Below, in pieces: positions 8,218 through 17,067 of a stretch of DNA of 28,529 nucleotides. Every line of letters starts with the position of its first letter. Positions within the stretch are counted from its first letter, which is position 1. The notes under the pieces were generated by a model. That model made no database searches. It was not told the DNA's origin and worked only from the letters and a program-made list of their open reading frames with translations. This DNA is from CAILLO01 sp964579735 (GTDB taxonomy: Bacteria; Bacillota; Clostridia; Saccharofermentanales; UBA5734), in NCBI GenBank assembly GCA_964579735.1, contig CAZOHH010000030.1, forward strand, positions 1 to 28,529, read 5' to 3'. Made by a program: the position numbers and the translations under genes.

Positions 8218-8251
8218 CTTATGGCAATCGCCCACACGGAAGGAGACCTTC

Positions 8252-9634
8252 ATGTCCATGCGTTATATCCCCGAGCCCTTCAGGATCAAGTCGGTGGAGA
8301 GGATCCGAATGCTGACGCGGCAGGAGCGCGAACTCCGCATCGCGCAGGCGCACTACAACCTCTTCCACCTGAAGGCCGAGGACGTATACATCGACGTGCT
8401 GACCGACAGCGGGACGGGCGCCATGAGCTCCGAACAGTGGGCCGGCATCCTGGTCGGAGACGAGGCGTACGCCGGCGCGAAGAGCTACCACCACCTCATG
8501 GACGCCTGCCGCGACCTCTTCGGATACTCCTACTTCCAACCCGTCCACCAGGGCCGGGCCGCCGAGAAGGTCCTCTTCCCTCTCCTGCTCGAAAAGGGGA
8601 AGTACGCGATCTCGAACATGTTCTTCGACACGACGCGCGCCCATGTCGAACTCGCCGGCGCCCGCGCCGTCGACTGCGTGGTCCCGGAGGCGATGCAGAC
8701 CTCGGTCCGCGCTCCCTTCAAGGGCAACATGGACGTCGACCGGCTCGAGCAGACGGTAAAGCGGCTCGGCGCGGACAACGTCGGGCTCGTGGTCATGACG
8801 ATCACCAACAACTCCGCCGGCGGACAGCCCGTCTCGATGCAGAACCTGCGCGACGTCTCCGCCGTCTGCAAGACCCACGGCATCCCCCTGTGCATCGACG
8901 CGGCGCGCTTCGCCGAGAACGCGTACTTCATCCAGCAGCGCGAGCCCGAATTCAAGGGCGCGGGCATCCGCGAGATCGTCCTCGGGATGTTCGCCCTCGC
9001 CGACATGTTCACCATGAGCGCCAAGAAGGACGCGATTGTGAACATGGGCGGACTGGTCGGCATCCGCGAGGATTCTGCGCTGTTCGAGCGCGTGCAGGCC
9101 GCCTGCATCTCCTACGAAGGCTTCATCACCTACGGCGGCCTCGCCGGCCGGGACCTGGAGGCGCTCTCCATCGGCCTCTACGAGGGGGTGGACGAGGAGT
9201 TCCTGCGCTATCGGATCGGGCAGGTCGAATACCTCGGCTCCCGCCTCGACGACGCCGGCATCGCCTACCAGTCCCCTGCCGGGGGGCACGGCCTCTTCGT
9301 CGATGCGAAGGCGATGCTGCCCCACATCCCGCCGTCCGCCTTCCCCGCGCAGGCGCTGGCCATCGAACTCTACAAGGAGGCGGGCATCCGCTCCTGCGAC
9401 ATCGGCTCCTTCATGCTCGGCAACGACCCCGACTCCGGCGTGCAGATGCCGTCGGAGTTCGAGTTCACTCGGCTCGCGATCCCGCGCCGCGTCTACACGC
9501 AGGCCCATCTCGACGTGATGGCGGACGCCCTCGTCGACATCCAGGCGCGTGCGAAGAGCATCCAGGGCTATCGGATCCTCTGGGAGCCGGCCGTCCTGCG
9601 CCACTTCCAGGCGCACCTCGAGCCGATCGGATAG
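8252..9634 (+). CDS. tnaA: Tryptophanase (L-tryptophan indole-lyase)
   Basis: PLP-dependent cytoplasmic enzyme that splits tryptophan into indole, pyruvate and ammonia; 460 residues, the normal length. Family landmarks run throughout: LTDSGTGAMS (50-59), GDEAYAGAKSY, HQGRAAE, TITNNSAGGQPVS and IDAARFAENAYFI. The PLP lysine is Lys259 in MSAKKDAIVNMGG. Two sites favour tryptophanase over tyrosine phenol-lyase: DIGSFMLG has Ile384 where the phenol-lyase has its substrate-binding Arg381, and LRHF has His451 matching tryptophanase His463 where the phenol-lyase has Phe. GGAAGGAG lies 6 nt before the ATG. It follows the AraC-type gene on the same strand. No tryptophan permease gene (tnaB) is seen beside it. 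Confidence 0.9.
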   Translation: MSMRYIPEPFRIKSVERIRMLTRQERELRIAQAHYNLFHLKAEDVYIDVLTDSGTGAMSSEQWAGILVGDEAYAGAKSYHHLMDACRDLFGYSYFQPVHQGRAAEKVLFPLLLEKGKYAISNMFFDTTRAHVELAGARAVDCVVPEAMQTSVRAPFKGNMDVDRLEQTVKRLGADNVGLVVMTITNNSAGGQPVSMQNLRDVSAVCKTHGIPLCIDAARFAENAYFIQQREPEFKGAGIREIVLGMFALADMFTMSAKKDAIVNMGGLVGIREDSALFERVQAACISYEGFITYGGLAGRDLEALSIGLYEGVDEEFLRYRIGQVEYLGSRLDDAGIAYQSPAGGHGLFVDAKAMLPHIPPSAFPAQALAIELYKEAGIRSCDIGSFMLGNDPDSGVQMPSEFEFTRLAIPRRVYTQAHLDVMADALVDIQARAKSIQGYRILWEPAVLRHFQAHLEPIG

Positions 9635-9790
9635 AAGGAAATCCGGTGGATTGTACCAAGGTGGCGACTATGACCTTGATGTGTCTTCCTGCATCCGGGC
9701 GCAGTTCATCCACCACCATGCCCCCTTGAATTGCTTCTGTTGCATGAAACCTGACATCATGGAGACTCGAGCCTCTTTGCTTGGATATTG

Positions 9791-9830
9791 CAGACGGCCT
9801 GCCGTGCATCCTTGCACGGCAGGCCGTCTG
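9791..9830 (-). terminator. Perfect 18-bp stem hairpin downstream of the surface-protein gene
   Basis: The arms 9791-9808 and 9813-9830 are exact reverse complements with a 4-nt loop (TCCT). It lies 20 nt after the surface-protein stop on the minus strand, and on the plus strand about 155 nt after tryptophanase, so it sits between two convergent genes. Neither side has a U-run, so it is not a textbook intrinsic terminator. It may still end transcription from both directions or protect 3' ends. The stem is too long and exact to be chance. Confidence 0.6.
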
Positions 9831-9849
9831 TCAATGGAAAATGGATGTT

Positions 9850-10720
9850 TTACTTTCTGCGGCGCAGGAGCATGAGTGCACCCCCGGCTGCCAGCATGAC
9901 GGGCACCAGGAGGGCCATGCTCGCGGGGTCCCCGGTCGTCGGATTCTGGCTGTCCACAAGGACCAGACGGACGCTTGTCAGGATGGGTTCCCAGAGATTG
10001 GCGGAAGTGCCATCCAGAACCAATTTCACGAATCGCGTGCCGGCAGGCGCGACGCCCGAGGTTCCCTTGATGCGGAGCCAGCCGTTNNNNNNNNNNNNNN
10101 NNNNNNNNNNNNNNNNNNNNNNNNNNNNNNNNNNNNNNNNNNNNNNNNNNNNNNNNNNNNNNNNNNNNNNNNNNNNNNNNNNNNNNGTCGGACAGCGTGA
10201 CCCCGGTCATGATCGGCTCCCAGGTCTGCGCTGCCGGATCCAGGGTGATTTTCACTTTGGTCGTCCCGGCCGGAATCGAAGCCGTCACCGTCATCCGCTT
10301 CCAGGTGCCGTTGTCTCCCAGCACGGTCGAATCCGTCGTCTGGGGATCAAAGGTGATGCCATCCGCGGAGGTGGAAACGAGCACGCGGTTCTTGGCGAAT
10401 TCCGTATCTCCACTGAAGTAGAGGTACTCCGCGGATACGGCCGTCATCCCGGATACCGCGTATACGATGAAACGGTCTGCTGCATGGTCGACTTTCAGGA
10501 TTCCCGTCATGTCGCCGGCCGGGAATGCCGACGGATCACTGGCCGTCCAAGTCGCGAGCGTTCCGTCCCCGGAGCTGCTGAAAATCTTCGTGAAATCCAC
10601 CAGATCGTCGAATGTCGTGGCTGCGTCGGTATATCCGCTCGTGAGCGCGAGTCCACCGGACAGAACTGCAAGGAACATCGCGAAGGCGATCAGACTGGGC
10701 AACATCCTCTTCCTGCTCAT
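9850..10720 (-). CDS. Secreted surface protein with repeated beta-sandwich modules and an NPxTG-type sortase signal (interrupted by an assembly gap)
   Basis: The upstream part (10187-10720, 178 codons) has a signal peptide (basic start, hydrophobic 7-28, cleavage near Ala33-Ala34). A module of about 140 residues follows, from FDDLVDFTKIF to TWEPIMTGVTL. After the 100-N gap the frame that makes sense is offset from a naive read-through. It gives NGWLRIKG, PAGTRFVKLVLDG and LWEPILTSVRL, the end of a second similar module. Then come QNPTTGD, a 17-residue hydrophobic stretch, LLRRRK and a TAA at 9850-9852. NPTTGD plus hydrophobic helix plus basic tail is a cell-wall sorting signal. The gap edges fall on codon boundaries on both sides. 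A related module ends the lipoprotein at 22519. A carbohydrate-binding role is plausible; no catalytic domain is visible. Confidence 0.75.
10087..10186. other. Assembly gap (100 N) inside the surface-protein gene
   Basis: One hundred N is a conventional placeholder, so the true length is unknown. The flanks are not duplicated, unlike the second gap. Missing sequence should include most of the second beta-sandwich module, about 95-100 residues, or more if further modules exist. The true length should be a multiple of three if the two parts are one gene. Confidence 0.95.
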
Positions 10721-10744
10721 TTCATACCCCTTTCATCTTCTCAG

Positions 10745-10766
10745 TGGACGTGCGTCCAATATAGCA
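10745..10766 (-). promoter_or_regulatory. Putative extended -10 promoter with overlapping operator for the surface-protein gene
   Basis: On the minus strand TGC-TATATT (10758-10766) matches an extended -10 element. It abuts the inverted repeat TGGACG-N2-CGTCCA (10745-10758), placed near the expected transcription start, about 25-38 nt before the ATG at 10720. No good -35 is visible, which extended -10 promoters tolerate. It implies that the surface-protein gene can be transcribed separately from the mannosidase gene upstream. Confidence 0.4.
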
Positions 10767-10806
10767 TCATTGTTCATCGAGGCCTCCGAATCGGAAATGG
10801 AGGGAT

Positions 10807-13562
10807 TTATGGATTCTTGACAACCGTTTCAGCACATCCCTGGCCATCGTGAATCCATGGGATGGGAACCCTGATGTTTCTCGCAAGGTCCTTCGCAACG
10901 AGAGGCACGCCTTCCTCCAATCCGCGAGCGCGAATGCGGATGCTTTCTCCAGGGAAAAGGGTAGAGAATCCGTTGTCGATCCAGGTCGGATTACCGTCCT
11001 GCCGATAGATGGATATGCCGACTACGGCATGGGCACCTAGGTTCTCCAGTTCGATCGATGCCTCGTCCTCGGCGATCATCCTGCAGGAAGCACGCAACGA
11101 AGCGTCGGAGCGTACCATCAACCCCCTGAAGGGCGCTTTGCCTTGAGGAAGGTCCTCTTCGACTCCGAATGTCAAAAGCGTTTCGATTCGTTCTCCGATG
11201 TCGAGCGTCAAGCGCAGGCGGACGAAGAAGATGGAGCCGGGGAGCTGCGGCAGGTCCATCCGGATTCGACCGGCCAGGACGTTCTGGTTCTCGTGGACCT
11301 CCAGATACCATGCAATGCTATGCAGCTGTTGACCTTCCAGGTCCAAGATCTCCGCTTCGAGTCGACCCTTTACCGGCGCGCCGGAGTTCAAGATATGAGC
11401 TTCCGCCTCGAACGTCGCGCCTTCCGTATACACCCACTGGTCGTAACGGAGGCACGGATGGAGAGTGCGGAATGCCTGGGATGCGGCATGATAGGCCATC
11501 TTCGGGCGTTCATACCAGTCGATCAGGTTTGAACAGTTCACGTTCGGCCAAGGCTCCGAGAACTGCCAGATGATGCAGCCTGCGTTCTGGAAAGACCTCC
11601 TCCGGCAGGATTCGATGGCATATCGGATGGCCTCTGCCTGTACGAACTGGCTTGCGGCGGAGAATCGCCCCGGGCTGTCCAATCGCTCGGCGCCGAACAA
11701 CGCAGCATCCCGATGCCAGGAATTCCACCATCCATTGCCATGAAGCAGCCAGGTGGGGTCGTCTTCCTTATAGGCCAACAACGTTTCCGGCTTCAGGAAA
11801 CGCGCGAGACTTTCTTCGTCGGATGCGCCGTTCGCACCGAACTCGGCGTTGAATAGACTGTTCGACGAATCGTAGTAGGAGTAGTGTGCCTTCGTACCAA
11901 GATAGACCCACTGTCCATGGATATTGTGGTTCTTGCCTTCCCGCATGGCTTCCACGCTCGTGTCCAGATTGAAGTTCGGACCACTCGGACTCGATGGATG
12001 GAAGATCCTTTCCGGATCATGCTCCTGGACCAGGCTGCCAAGTTCCTGCAGGACTTCATCCCCCATTCCCGCCGGTCGGCGGGCAGCGTCCTTCAGTTCG
12101 TTCCCTCCATCCCATATCGTCAGCGACACGTGATTCCGCTTCTCCTTCAAGGCGTGGACGGCGGCATCGCGCAAGGCGAGCCGATACGAAGGATCGCGCG
12201 AGGGTACGCCGTCAAGCCCCGAATTCGATTGGGGCAGCTCCTGCCAGATCAGAATTCCGTTCTCGTCGCAGAGGTCATACAGCCATTCCTTCTCGATGTA
12301 CGCGCCACCCCATATCCGTATCAGATTGACTCCCGCGTCCTTCAGTCGCTGGACCTGTCGAATGTAGCGGTCCTTGTCGACGGCACCGAACCGGTGGTCG
12401 ATGGGAAGGAAGTTCACACCCTTGATCCAGATCGGGCGGTCGTTGATGACGACGACATACGGAATCGAATCCGTTGGGGAATCAGTGCAGCGCTGGTATG
12501 NNNNNNNNNNNNNNNNNNNNNNNNNNNNNNNNNNNNNNNNNNNNNNNNNNNNNNNNNNNNNNNNNNNNNNNNNNNNNNNNNNNNNNNNNNNNNNNNNNNN
12601 ATGACGACGACATACGGAATCGAATCCGTTGGGGAATCAGTGCAGCGCTGGTATGTCAGCGTACGCACTCCGACCTTCAAGGATCTCCGATCCTGAAGAC
12701 CGTTATCCGAAAGCAACTCGAGATCGAGCACGTACAACGGCTGTCTCCCGGATCCGCTGGGCCACCAGAGAGCCGGATCGGCCAGATGGAAAGTGATTTC
12801 AAACCTTCCTTCGCGATCCACGGATGCATTCGCGGCCATCCGTTCCGCCCCGTCGAAGGACAGACGCGCCATGACATCGAATGAAGCAGGTTCCCCACTC
12901 GAAATCCGGTCTATGGTCCCCTTGACGTGGATCCTGCCGTTCCGATTCTCGCGAGTGCCCTTGACATCCAGATCGCCGAAGAAGGCTCCGTCCGAGATCT
13001 CGAGCCACGCATCCTGCCAGATTCCCGGGCAGGCCATGCGCGTGCAGAAATCCCACCCGTATCCGAAGCGGCTGGTCAATTCACGGCAGCTCGAGGTCTC
13101 ACCCATCTGGCTCTGCTCTTCAGGCAAGTTCTCCACGAGCACTTCCAGGATGTGGGAGCCAGGTTCCAGCTTGCCGCTGATGTCGAATCGGACGGGCACG
13201 AACATATTGGCATGAGTGCCGAGAAGGTGGCCGTCCAGATAGAACCTGGCACGATGGTTCACCCCTTCGTAGCATAGTCGTGCTTTCTTCAGGCACCAAT
13301 CGTCGACTGCGATGAACGGCTTGCGGTACAACCAGGTCTTGTTCTCGACCCATTCGACATCGAGGCAATTGCGCTCGTAGTAGGGATCCTGGATGTATCC
13401 GGCTCGTTGCAGGTCGTCATGCACGGATCCGGGTACTTTGGCCGGAAAGACCGGCGTCATGGGTGGAACGTGGAAATCGATGCCCGACTCGGCGTTGAAT
13501 CGTTGGTTCCCTGGAAGAAACCCCTGTATCGTCCAGTCATCTCCTGAAAGGTTCACGCGCAT
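10807..13562 (-). CDS. GH2 beta-mannosidase (intact once a false assembly gap is collapsed)
   Basis: Glycoside hydrolase family 2 exo-beta-mannosidase that removes terminal mannose from beta-mannosides, probably cytoplasmic because no signal peptide is seen. The N-terminal jelly-roll sandwich includes VPGSVHDDLQRAGYI, WLYRKPF and GYGWDF. The barrel contains RIWGGAYIEKEWLYDLCDE, the acid/base Glu in WDGGNEL (about Glu437) and the nucleophile in FNAEFG (about Glu522). IIWQFSEPWPNVNCSNLIDWYERPK is diagnostic of beta-mannosidases. C-terminal sandwich domains complete 866 residues. The gene is printed in two pieces around 100 N, but a 55-bp duplication flanks the gap. Merging it gives 2601 nt in one frame, reading PYVVVINDRPIWIKGVNF through the join. 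The start lies 6 nt after the GH130 stop with no clear ribosome site, suggesting translational coupling. Confidence 0.92.
12446..12655. other. False assembly gap: 100 N flanked by an exact 55-bp duplication
   Basis: Positions 12446-12500 and 12601-12655 are identical 55-mers that directly abut the N run (12501-12600) on either side. A 55-bp shared end is what two de Bruijn contigs built with k=55 would have. Collapsing one copy and the N joins the beta-mannosidase frame exactly. There is probably no missing sequence here. Confidence 0.95.
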
Positions 13563-13568
13563 GGCTCG

Positions 13569-14570
13569 TCACTTTTCCAGCATGTGGGCGAGCAACTCTT
13601 CCAGGCTGCAGGTCGCGACACAGCAGAATTGGTCCGCCGCGCCATAATAGATGAACAGAGTGTCTCCCGACTGCGCGATGCCCGTAGGGAAGACGCAACC
13701 GTTGTAATAGCCTTCGGTTTCGTATGGATGCTCGGGTTCCATGAGGAAATCCCGGGTCCGGGCGAGGACGACGTCCGGGTGTTCCAGATCCAGAAGGACC
13801 GCACCGACGCGATAGGCGCCCTGCTTCGAATCGACGCCGTGGTAAAGGTGGAGCCAGCCGGCCCGAGTGCGGATCGGAGGCGTCGAACCACCGATTTTCT
13901 TGTCCTCCCACCATTGCTCCCCGGTCAGGAGGATCTTCTCGTCATGCCACTCCATGAGATCGTCCGAAAAGGAGATCCAGATCGAGGGGATCAGGCAGCC
14001 GTAGCCTTCCCCTGCCCACTCCATGGGTCTCGATAGACGGACGAACCGGCCTCCGATCCGTTCGGGAAAAAGAATCACGTCCCGATTGTCGAAGCGGCTG
14101 TCCGTCATGCGGCCCAACCGTTTCCAGGAGCGCAGGTCCCGGGAGACGGCGAGATGCGTCAGCGTATTGTTCTTCAGGAGGAAATGCGGACCAGCGGGAG
14201 GGGCCTCGTACATAGGATGCCAGTCGGGACTCCAGTATTGGCCGGGCGGATAGGCCCTGGCCGCATAAGTCAGGTAATACCATCCTTCGAATTGGACCAG
14301 GCGGGGATCCTCGATGCATCCACCGTCCGGACCGTCATCCTGTGGCGAGAGAACCGGCTGGTCGGACATCCGGGTGAAATGGATTCCATCCTCGGACTCG
14401 GCCAGGCCTAGATGGATCCGATGAGTCTCATCGTGACCCGCTGCACGGTACAGCATCCTGTATCTGCCGTCTTCTTTCCAGACCGCAGGATTCAGGACGC
14501 AGAGGCTCTCCCATTCATTGGACGGATTGGCCGACAGGATCGGATTATCTGCATGTTTCTGGAATCTCAT
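13569..14570 (-). CDS. GH130 family beta-mannoside phosphorylase or hydrolase
   Basis: Cytoplasmic five-bladed beta-propeller enzyme acting on beta-linked mannosides, 333 residues, the family's usual size. Motifs in order: VLNPAVW, RMLYRAAG, GCIEDPRL (Asp88 in the EDPR motif, the expected catalytic Asp), DNRDVILFPERIGG, GGSTPPIRT, YHGVD, GCVFPTG and IYYGAAD. From memory, phosphorylases often read LHRP after the FPE strand where this protein has LSRP. So phosphate dependence is not certain, and a hydrolase of the beta-1,2-mannosidase kind remains possible. The ATG at 14570 is 7 nt after GGAGG. The adjacent GH2 gene begins 6 nt after its stop, so one enzyme pair releases mannose or mannose-1-phosphate from imported oligosaccharides. 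Confidence 0.9.
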   Translation of the reverse strand: MRFQKHADNPILSANPSNEWESLCVLNPAVWKEDGRYRMLYRAAGHDETHRIHLGLAESEDGIHFTRMSDQPVLSPQDDGPDGGCIEDPRLVQFEGWYYLTYAARAYPPGQYWSPDWHPMYEAPPAGPHFLLKNNTLTHLAVSRDLRSWKRLGRMTDSRFDNRDVILFPERIGGRFVRLSRPMEWAGEGYGCLIPSIWISFSDDLMEWHDEKILLTGEQWWEDKKIGGSTPPIRTRAGWLHLYHGVDSKQGAYRVGAVLLDLEHPDVVLARTRDFLMEPEHPYETEGYYNGCVFPTGIAQSGDTLFIYYGAADQFCCVATCSLEELLAHMLEK

Positions 14571-14591
14571 TTCTCTGCCTCCCGTTTTCCT

Positions 14592-15560
14592 TCAAGTACT
14601 CTGCTGAATGGAGATCTTCGTCCACTCATCGTAGACGGCATCCAGATTGGCCTCCGGTATGTCCTTGCCGCTGAAGGCCTGCCCCACCACTCCGGTCCGT
14701 CCGTATCGCAGAAAAGCACCGGCTACGCGTCGGACAGCCGAGCGGCAGTCCTCCGGGGTTCCTTTGGGAAGCACCTGCTGCCGGTCGATCTCGCCCCAGA
14801 ACGCGATCTTATGGTGATACCGTTCGGCTAGACCTTCGATGTCCATGCAGAACAGCTGCGCATTGATCGCATCCACGCCGATCTCCACGAGATCGTCCAG
14901 GATCTCCGCGATGAAGCCGTCCGAGTGCATGACGACCTTCTTCCCGTAGGCATGCGCCATATCGACGTATTCCTTGTAGCAGGGCTTGAAGATGTTTCTC
15001 CAGATCGCAGGCGACACCAGGAGAGAGGTCTGGGAACCCCAGTCGTCGGCGATGTGGATGCCGTCGACGGCGGTCGATGCCCATAGTTCGCCCTGCCGCA
15101 TGAAATAGGAGTGGATCATGTCGCGCATGCGGTAAAGATCAGGTTCTTCGTCGGCCAGATCCAGGAGGAGGTTCTCCGTTCCTCGAAGATTCTGCATCCG
15201 TTCGAAGAGATTGTAGTTGGCCCACCACATGGGAATCATGAATCGGTCGGAAGCCCGGCACTGCTCGTCGACCGTCGTAAGGTCCGCCCGATCCAGAACG
15301 TCCCACGGCGGCGCGAACCGCTCCAGATCCTGCCATTCGATGATGGGCGGCCTGCGGACTTCTCCGGTGACACCCTCCTCCGCCGCGACCCACTCCACGC
15401 CCCATTCGTCGAGCCGTGCACCGATGGAATTCATCGGCACGCCGGCTGTTCGACCGGGTCCATACAGGAACATCGGGCCGCCTGTATCGTGACGATCGGT
15501 GGGAAACCGCGGACAATCCTCGAATCGGAGCGCGTTGAAGACAAGTTCTCTGGAAGTCAT
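14592..15560 (-). CDS. URO-D superfamily protein with a variant metal motif, copy 4
   Basis: URO-D-fold protein of 322 residues embedded between the YesN-type regulator and GH130 genes. It begins MTSRELVFNALRFEDCPRFP, typical of the superfamily. The expected HxCG zinc motif is HSDG (212-215), with Asp in place of Cys. The GGID strand reads WGEIDRQQVLPKGTPEDC. The C-terminal loop is shortened (GQAFSGKDIPEANL) and has no Cys or His at the third ligand position. Zinc-thiolate chemistry therefore looks unlikely, and the active site has been rebuilt. A GAGG precedes the ATG by 6 nt. It lies 21 nt upstream of the GH130 start and so is very likely co-transcribed with the mannosidases, the clearest link between this family and glycan breakdown here. 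Confidence 0.83.
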   Translation of the reverse strand: MTSRELVFNALRFEDCPRFPTDRHDTGGPMFLYGPGRTAGVPMNSIGARLDEWGVEWVAAEEGVTGEVRRPPIIEWQDLERFAPPWDVLDRADLTTVDEQCRASDRFMIPMWWANYNLFERMQNLRGTENLLLDLADEEPDLYRMRDMIHSYFMRQGELWASTAVDGIHIADDWGSQTSLLVSPAIWRNIFKPCYKEYVDMAHAYGKKVVMHSDGFIAEILDDLVEIGVDAINAQLFCMDIEGLAERYHHKIAFWGEIDRQQVLPKGTPEDCRSAVRRVAGAFLRYGRTGVVGQAFSGKDIPEANLDAVYDEWTKISIQQST

Positions 15561-15605
15561 CGTGTACCTCGTTTCACTAAAAGAGCGGTCTGCTCCAGGT
15601 CAACG

Positions 15606-17063
15606 TCAGGATGCGCCCGTGCCGTGCCGTTTCGCGAAGCGGTACTTGGCCGGCGGAATGCCATATTGATTCTTGAATACGCGGATGAAGTAGTAGTAAT
15701 CCTGATAACCGACGATTTCCCCGATTCTCTCCAAGGATTCCTCGGTATGCTCAAGGAGCTCGACCGCCTTCTCCATCCGGAGCCGGGTGACATAGTCCGT
15801 GAAGCTGCAGCCGTGGTATTTCTTGAAGACCTGGCACAGATAGTTCATGTTGAGGAAGTACCGTGTCGACAAGTCCTTCAGGTAGATGCGCTCGTTGTAA
15901 TGGACCCGGATGTATTGCTCGATTTCCTCCAGCTTGCGGTTGTAGCTCTGCAGCATCGGAGAGTCGATCGGGATGTCCGCAGTTCCGAGATCCTCGAGGT
16001 AGCTCAGATACCGGACCAGAGTGCCGTGTTCCGATAGTAGGAAGTTGACGTCTATGAGGCTGGAGGAAGCGCTGCCGCGGGCATCGTCGCCACATGGTTC
16101 CTCCAGGGGTCTTACCGCCAGGAGATGGACCAGGAGAGCATCCTCCATTGGATTCGCGCTCTCGGAAAGGAATCCGGCAAGCTCATCCAGACCTTCCTTC
16201 TTCCCTGCGATCGAATGTCCGCGCACGGCTTCCAACCAGCGGCCGGCCAGTTTCGCCGCAACAGAGGGAGAAGAAGACGAATAGGTCCGGATTCCTTTTC
16301 TTTCCAGAAACTGCAGGTTGCCCAAGGCCGTCCATGCCTGCTGGAGCGCATGATTGAACCGCCCTTCGTCGGTGAATGGAAGACTGAGTCCGAACATGCA
16401 ATCTCCAGGTATGACCTTCGGCAAGTCGGGAAAGGATCTCTGACACACCCAGATCCAATGGGACCTGCTCTCCGGAATCCGGAGAAGCAGTCCGTCCGAA
16501 CAGGTCGCTTCGAATAGCTCGAGTCCGCTACGTACAGGCTCCGATGATTTCTCGAGGGAAGGACGACAGCGACCTGCCAGGATCCGGAATCCTTCCTTGG
16601 CTTCGGGAACCAGTTCTTGAAGACCGATTTCCCCATTGCGCAGCTTGTCGAGCAGGATGACTCCCTTCTCACTGGCTCTGCCTCCCAGGATGTTCGCCAC
16701 GCGAAGGAGTAGTTCGTCGGCCGCCACCGACTCCAACGGTTTCAAGAGATACTCGATCACGCCGTATCGAACGGCCGCTCTGGCATATTCGAAATCCGAA
16801 TACCCGCTCACGATGGCGAACTCGGTTCGAACGCCCGCCGCCCTCGCCGTACGAATCAATTCGATGCCATCCAGACCTGGCATGCGGATGTCCGTCAGGA
16901 CGAAGTCGGGGCTATTCGCGAGGATGTACTCCAAAGCTTCGCGCGGATTTCTGAACAGCATGGGCTGAGCGAAACCGTGGGCTTCCCATCGGAACGACCG
17001 TGCTATCCCCTCCAGGACGATGGGCTCATCATCGATGACGACTGAAGTGTACATCCGCTCCAT
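15606..17063 (-). CDS. YesN-type response regulator with AraC-type DNA-binding domain
   Basis: Cytoplasmic transcription factor, 485 residues. Residues 1-125 form the receiver: DDEP (11-14), phosphoacceptor Asp58 in VLTDIRMPG, and Lys108 in YLLKPLE. A long middle region of about 250 residues has no clear motif, as usual in YesN proteins. The C-terminal AraC domain (about 380-480) contains YLKDLSTRYFLNMNYLCQVFKKYHGCSFTDYVTRLRM and ERIGEIVGYQDYYYFIRVFKNQYGIPPAKYR. It starts just after the solute-binding-protein stop; there is no good ribosome site, and an ATG at 17054 is an alternative start. It is the likely partner of the kinase at 20597-22408 and should control the importer and mannosidase genes. 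Confidence 0.93.
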   Translation of the reverse strand: MERMYTSVVIDDEPIVLEGIARSFRWEAHGFAQPMLFRNPREALEYILANSPDFVLTDIRMPGLDGIELIRTARAAGVRTEFAIVSGYSDFEYARAAVRYGVIEYLLKPLESVAADELLLRVANILGGRASEKGVILLDKLRNGEIGLQELVPEAKEGFRILAGRCRPSLEKSSEPVRSGLELFEATCSDGLLLRIPESRSHWIWVCQRSFPDLPKVIPGDCMFGLSLPFTDEGRFNHALQQAWTALGNLQFLERKGIRTYSSSSPSVAAKLAGRWLEAVRGHSIAGKKEGLDELAGFLSESANPMEDALLVHLLAVRPLEEPCGDDARGSASSSLIDVNFLLSEHGTLVRYLSYLEDLGTADIPIDSPMLQSYNRKLEEIEQYIRVHYNERIYLKDLSTRYFLNMNYLCQVFKKYHGCSFTDYVTRLRMEKAVELLEHTEESLERIGEIVGYQDYYYFIRVFKNQYGIPPAKYRFAKRHGTGAS

Positions 17064-17067
17064 CCAT

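Noticed and set aside
8178..8251. A tnaC-like leader peptide before tryptophanase
   Set aside because: The region is too short and no small frame with a conserved Trp and a ribosome binding site is present.
9653..9790. Possible short gene between tryptophanase and the 18-bp hairpin
   Set aside because: No frame gives a recognisable protein or a ribosome binding site; the frame extending from the surface protein into it exists only because the N count shifts the reading frame.
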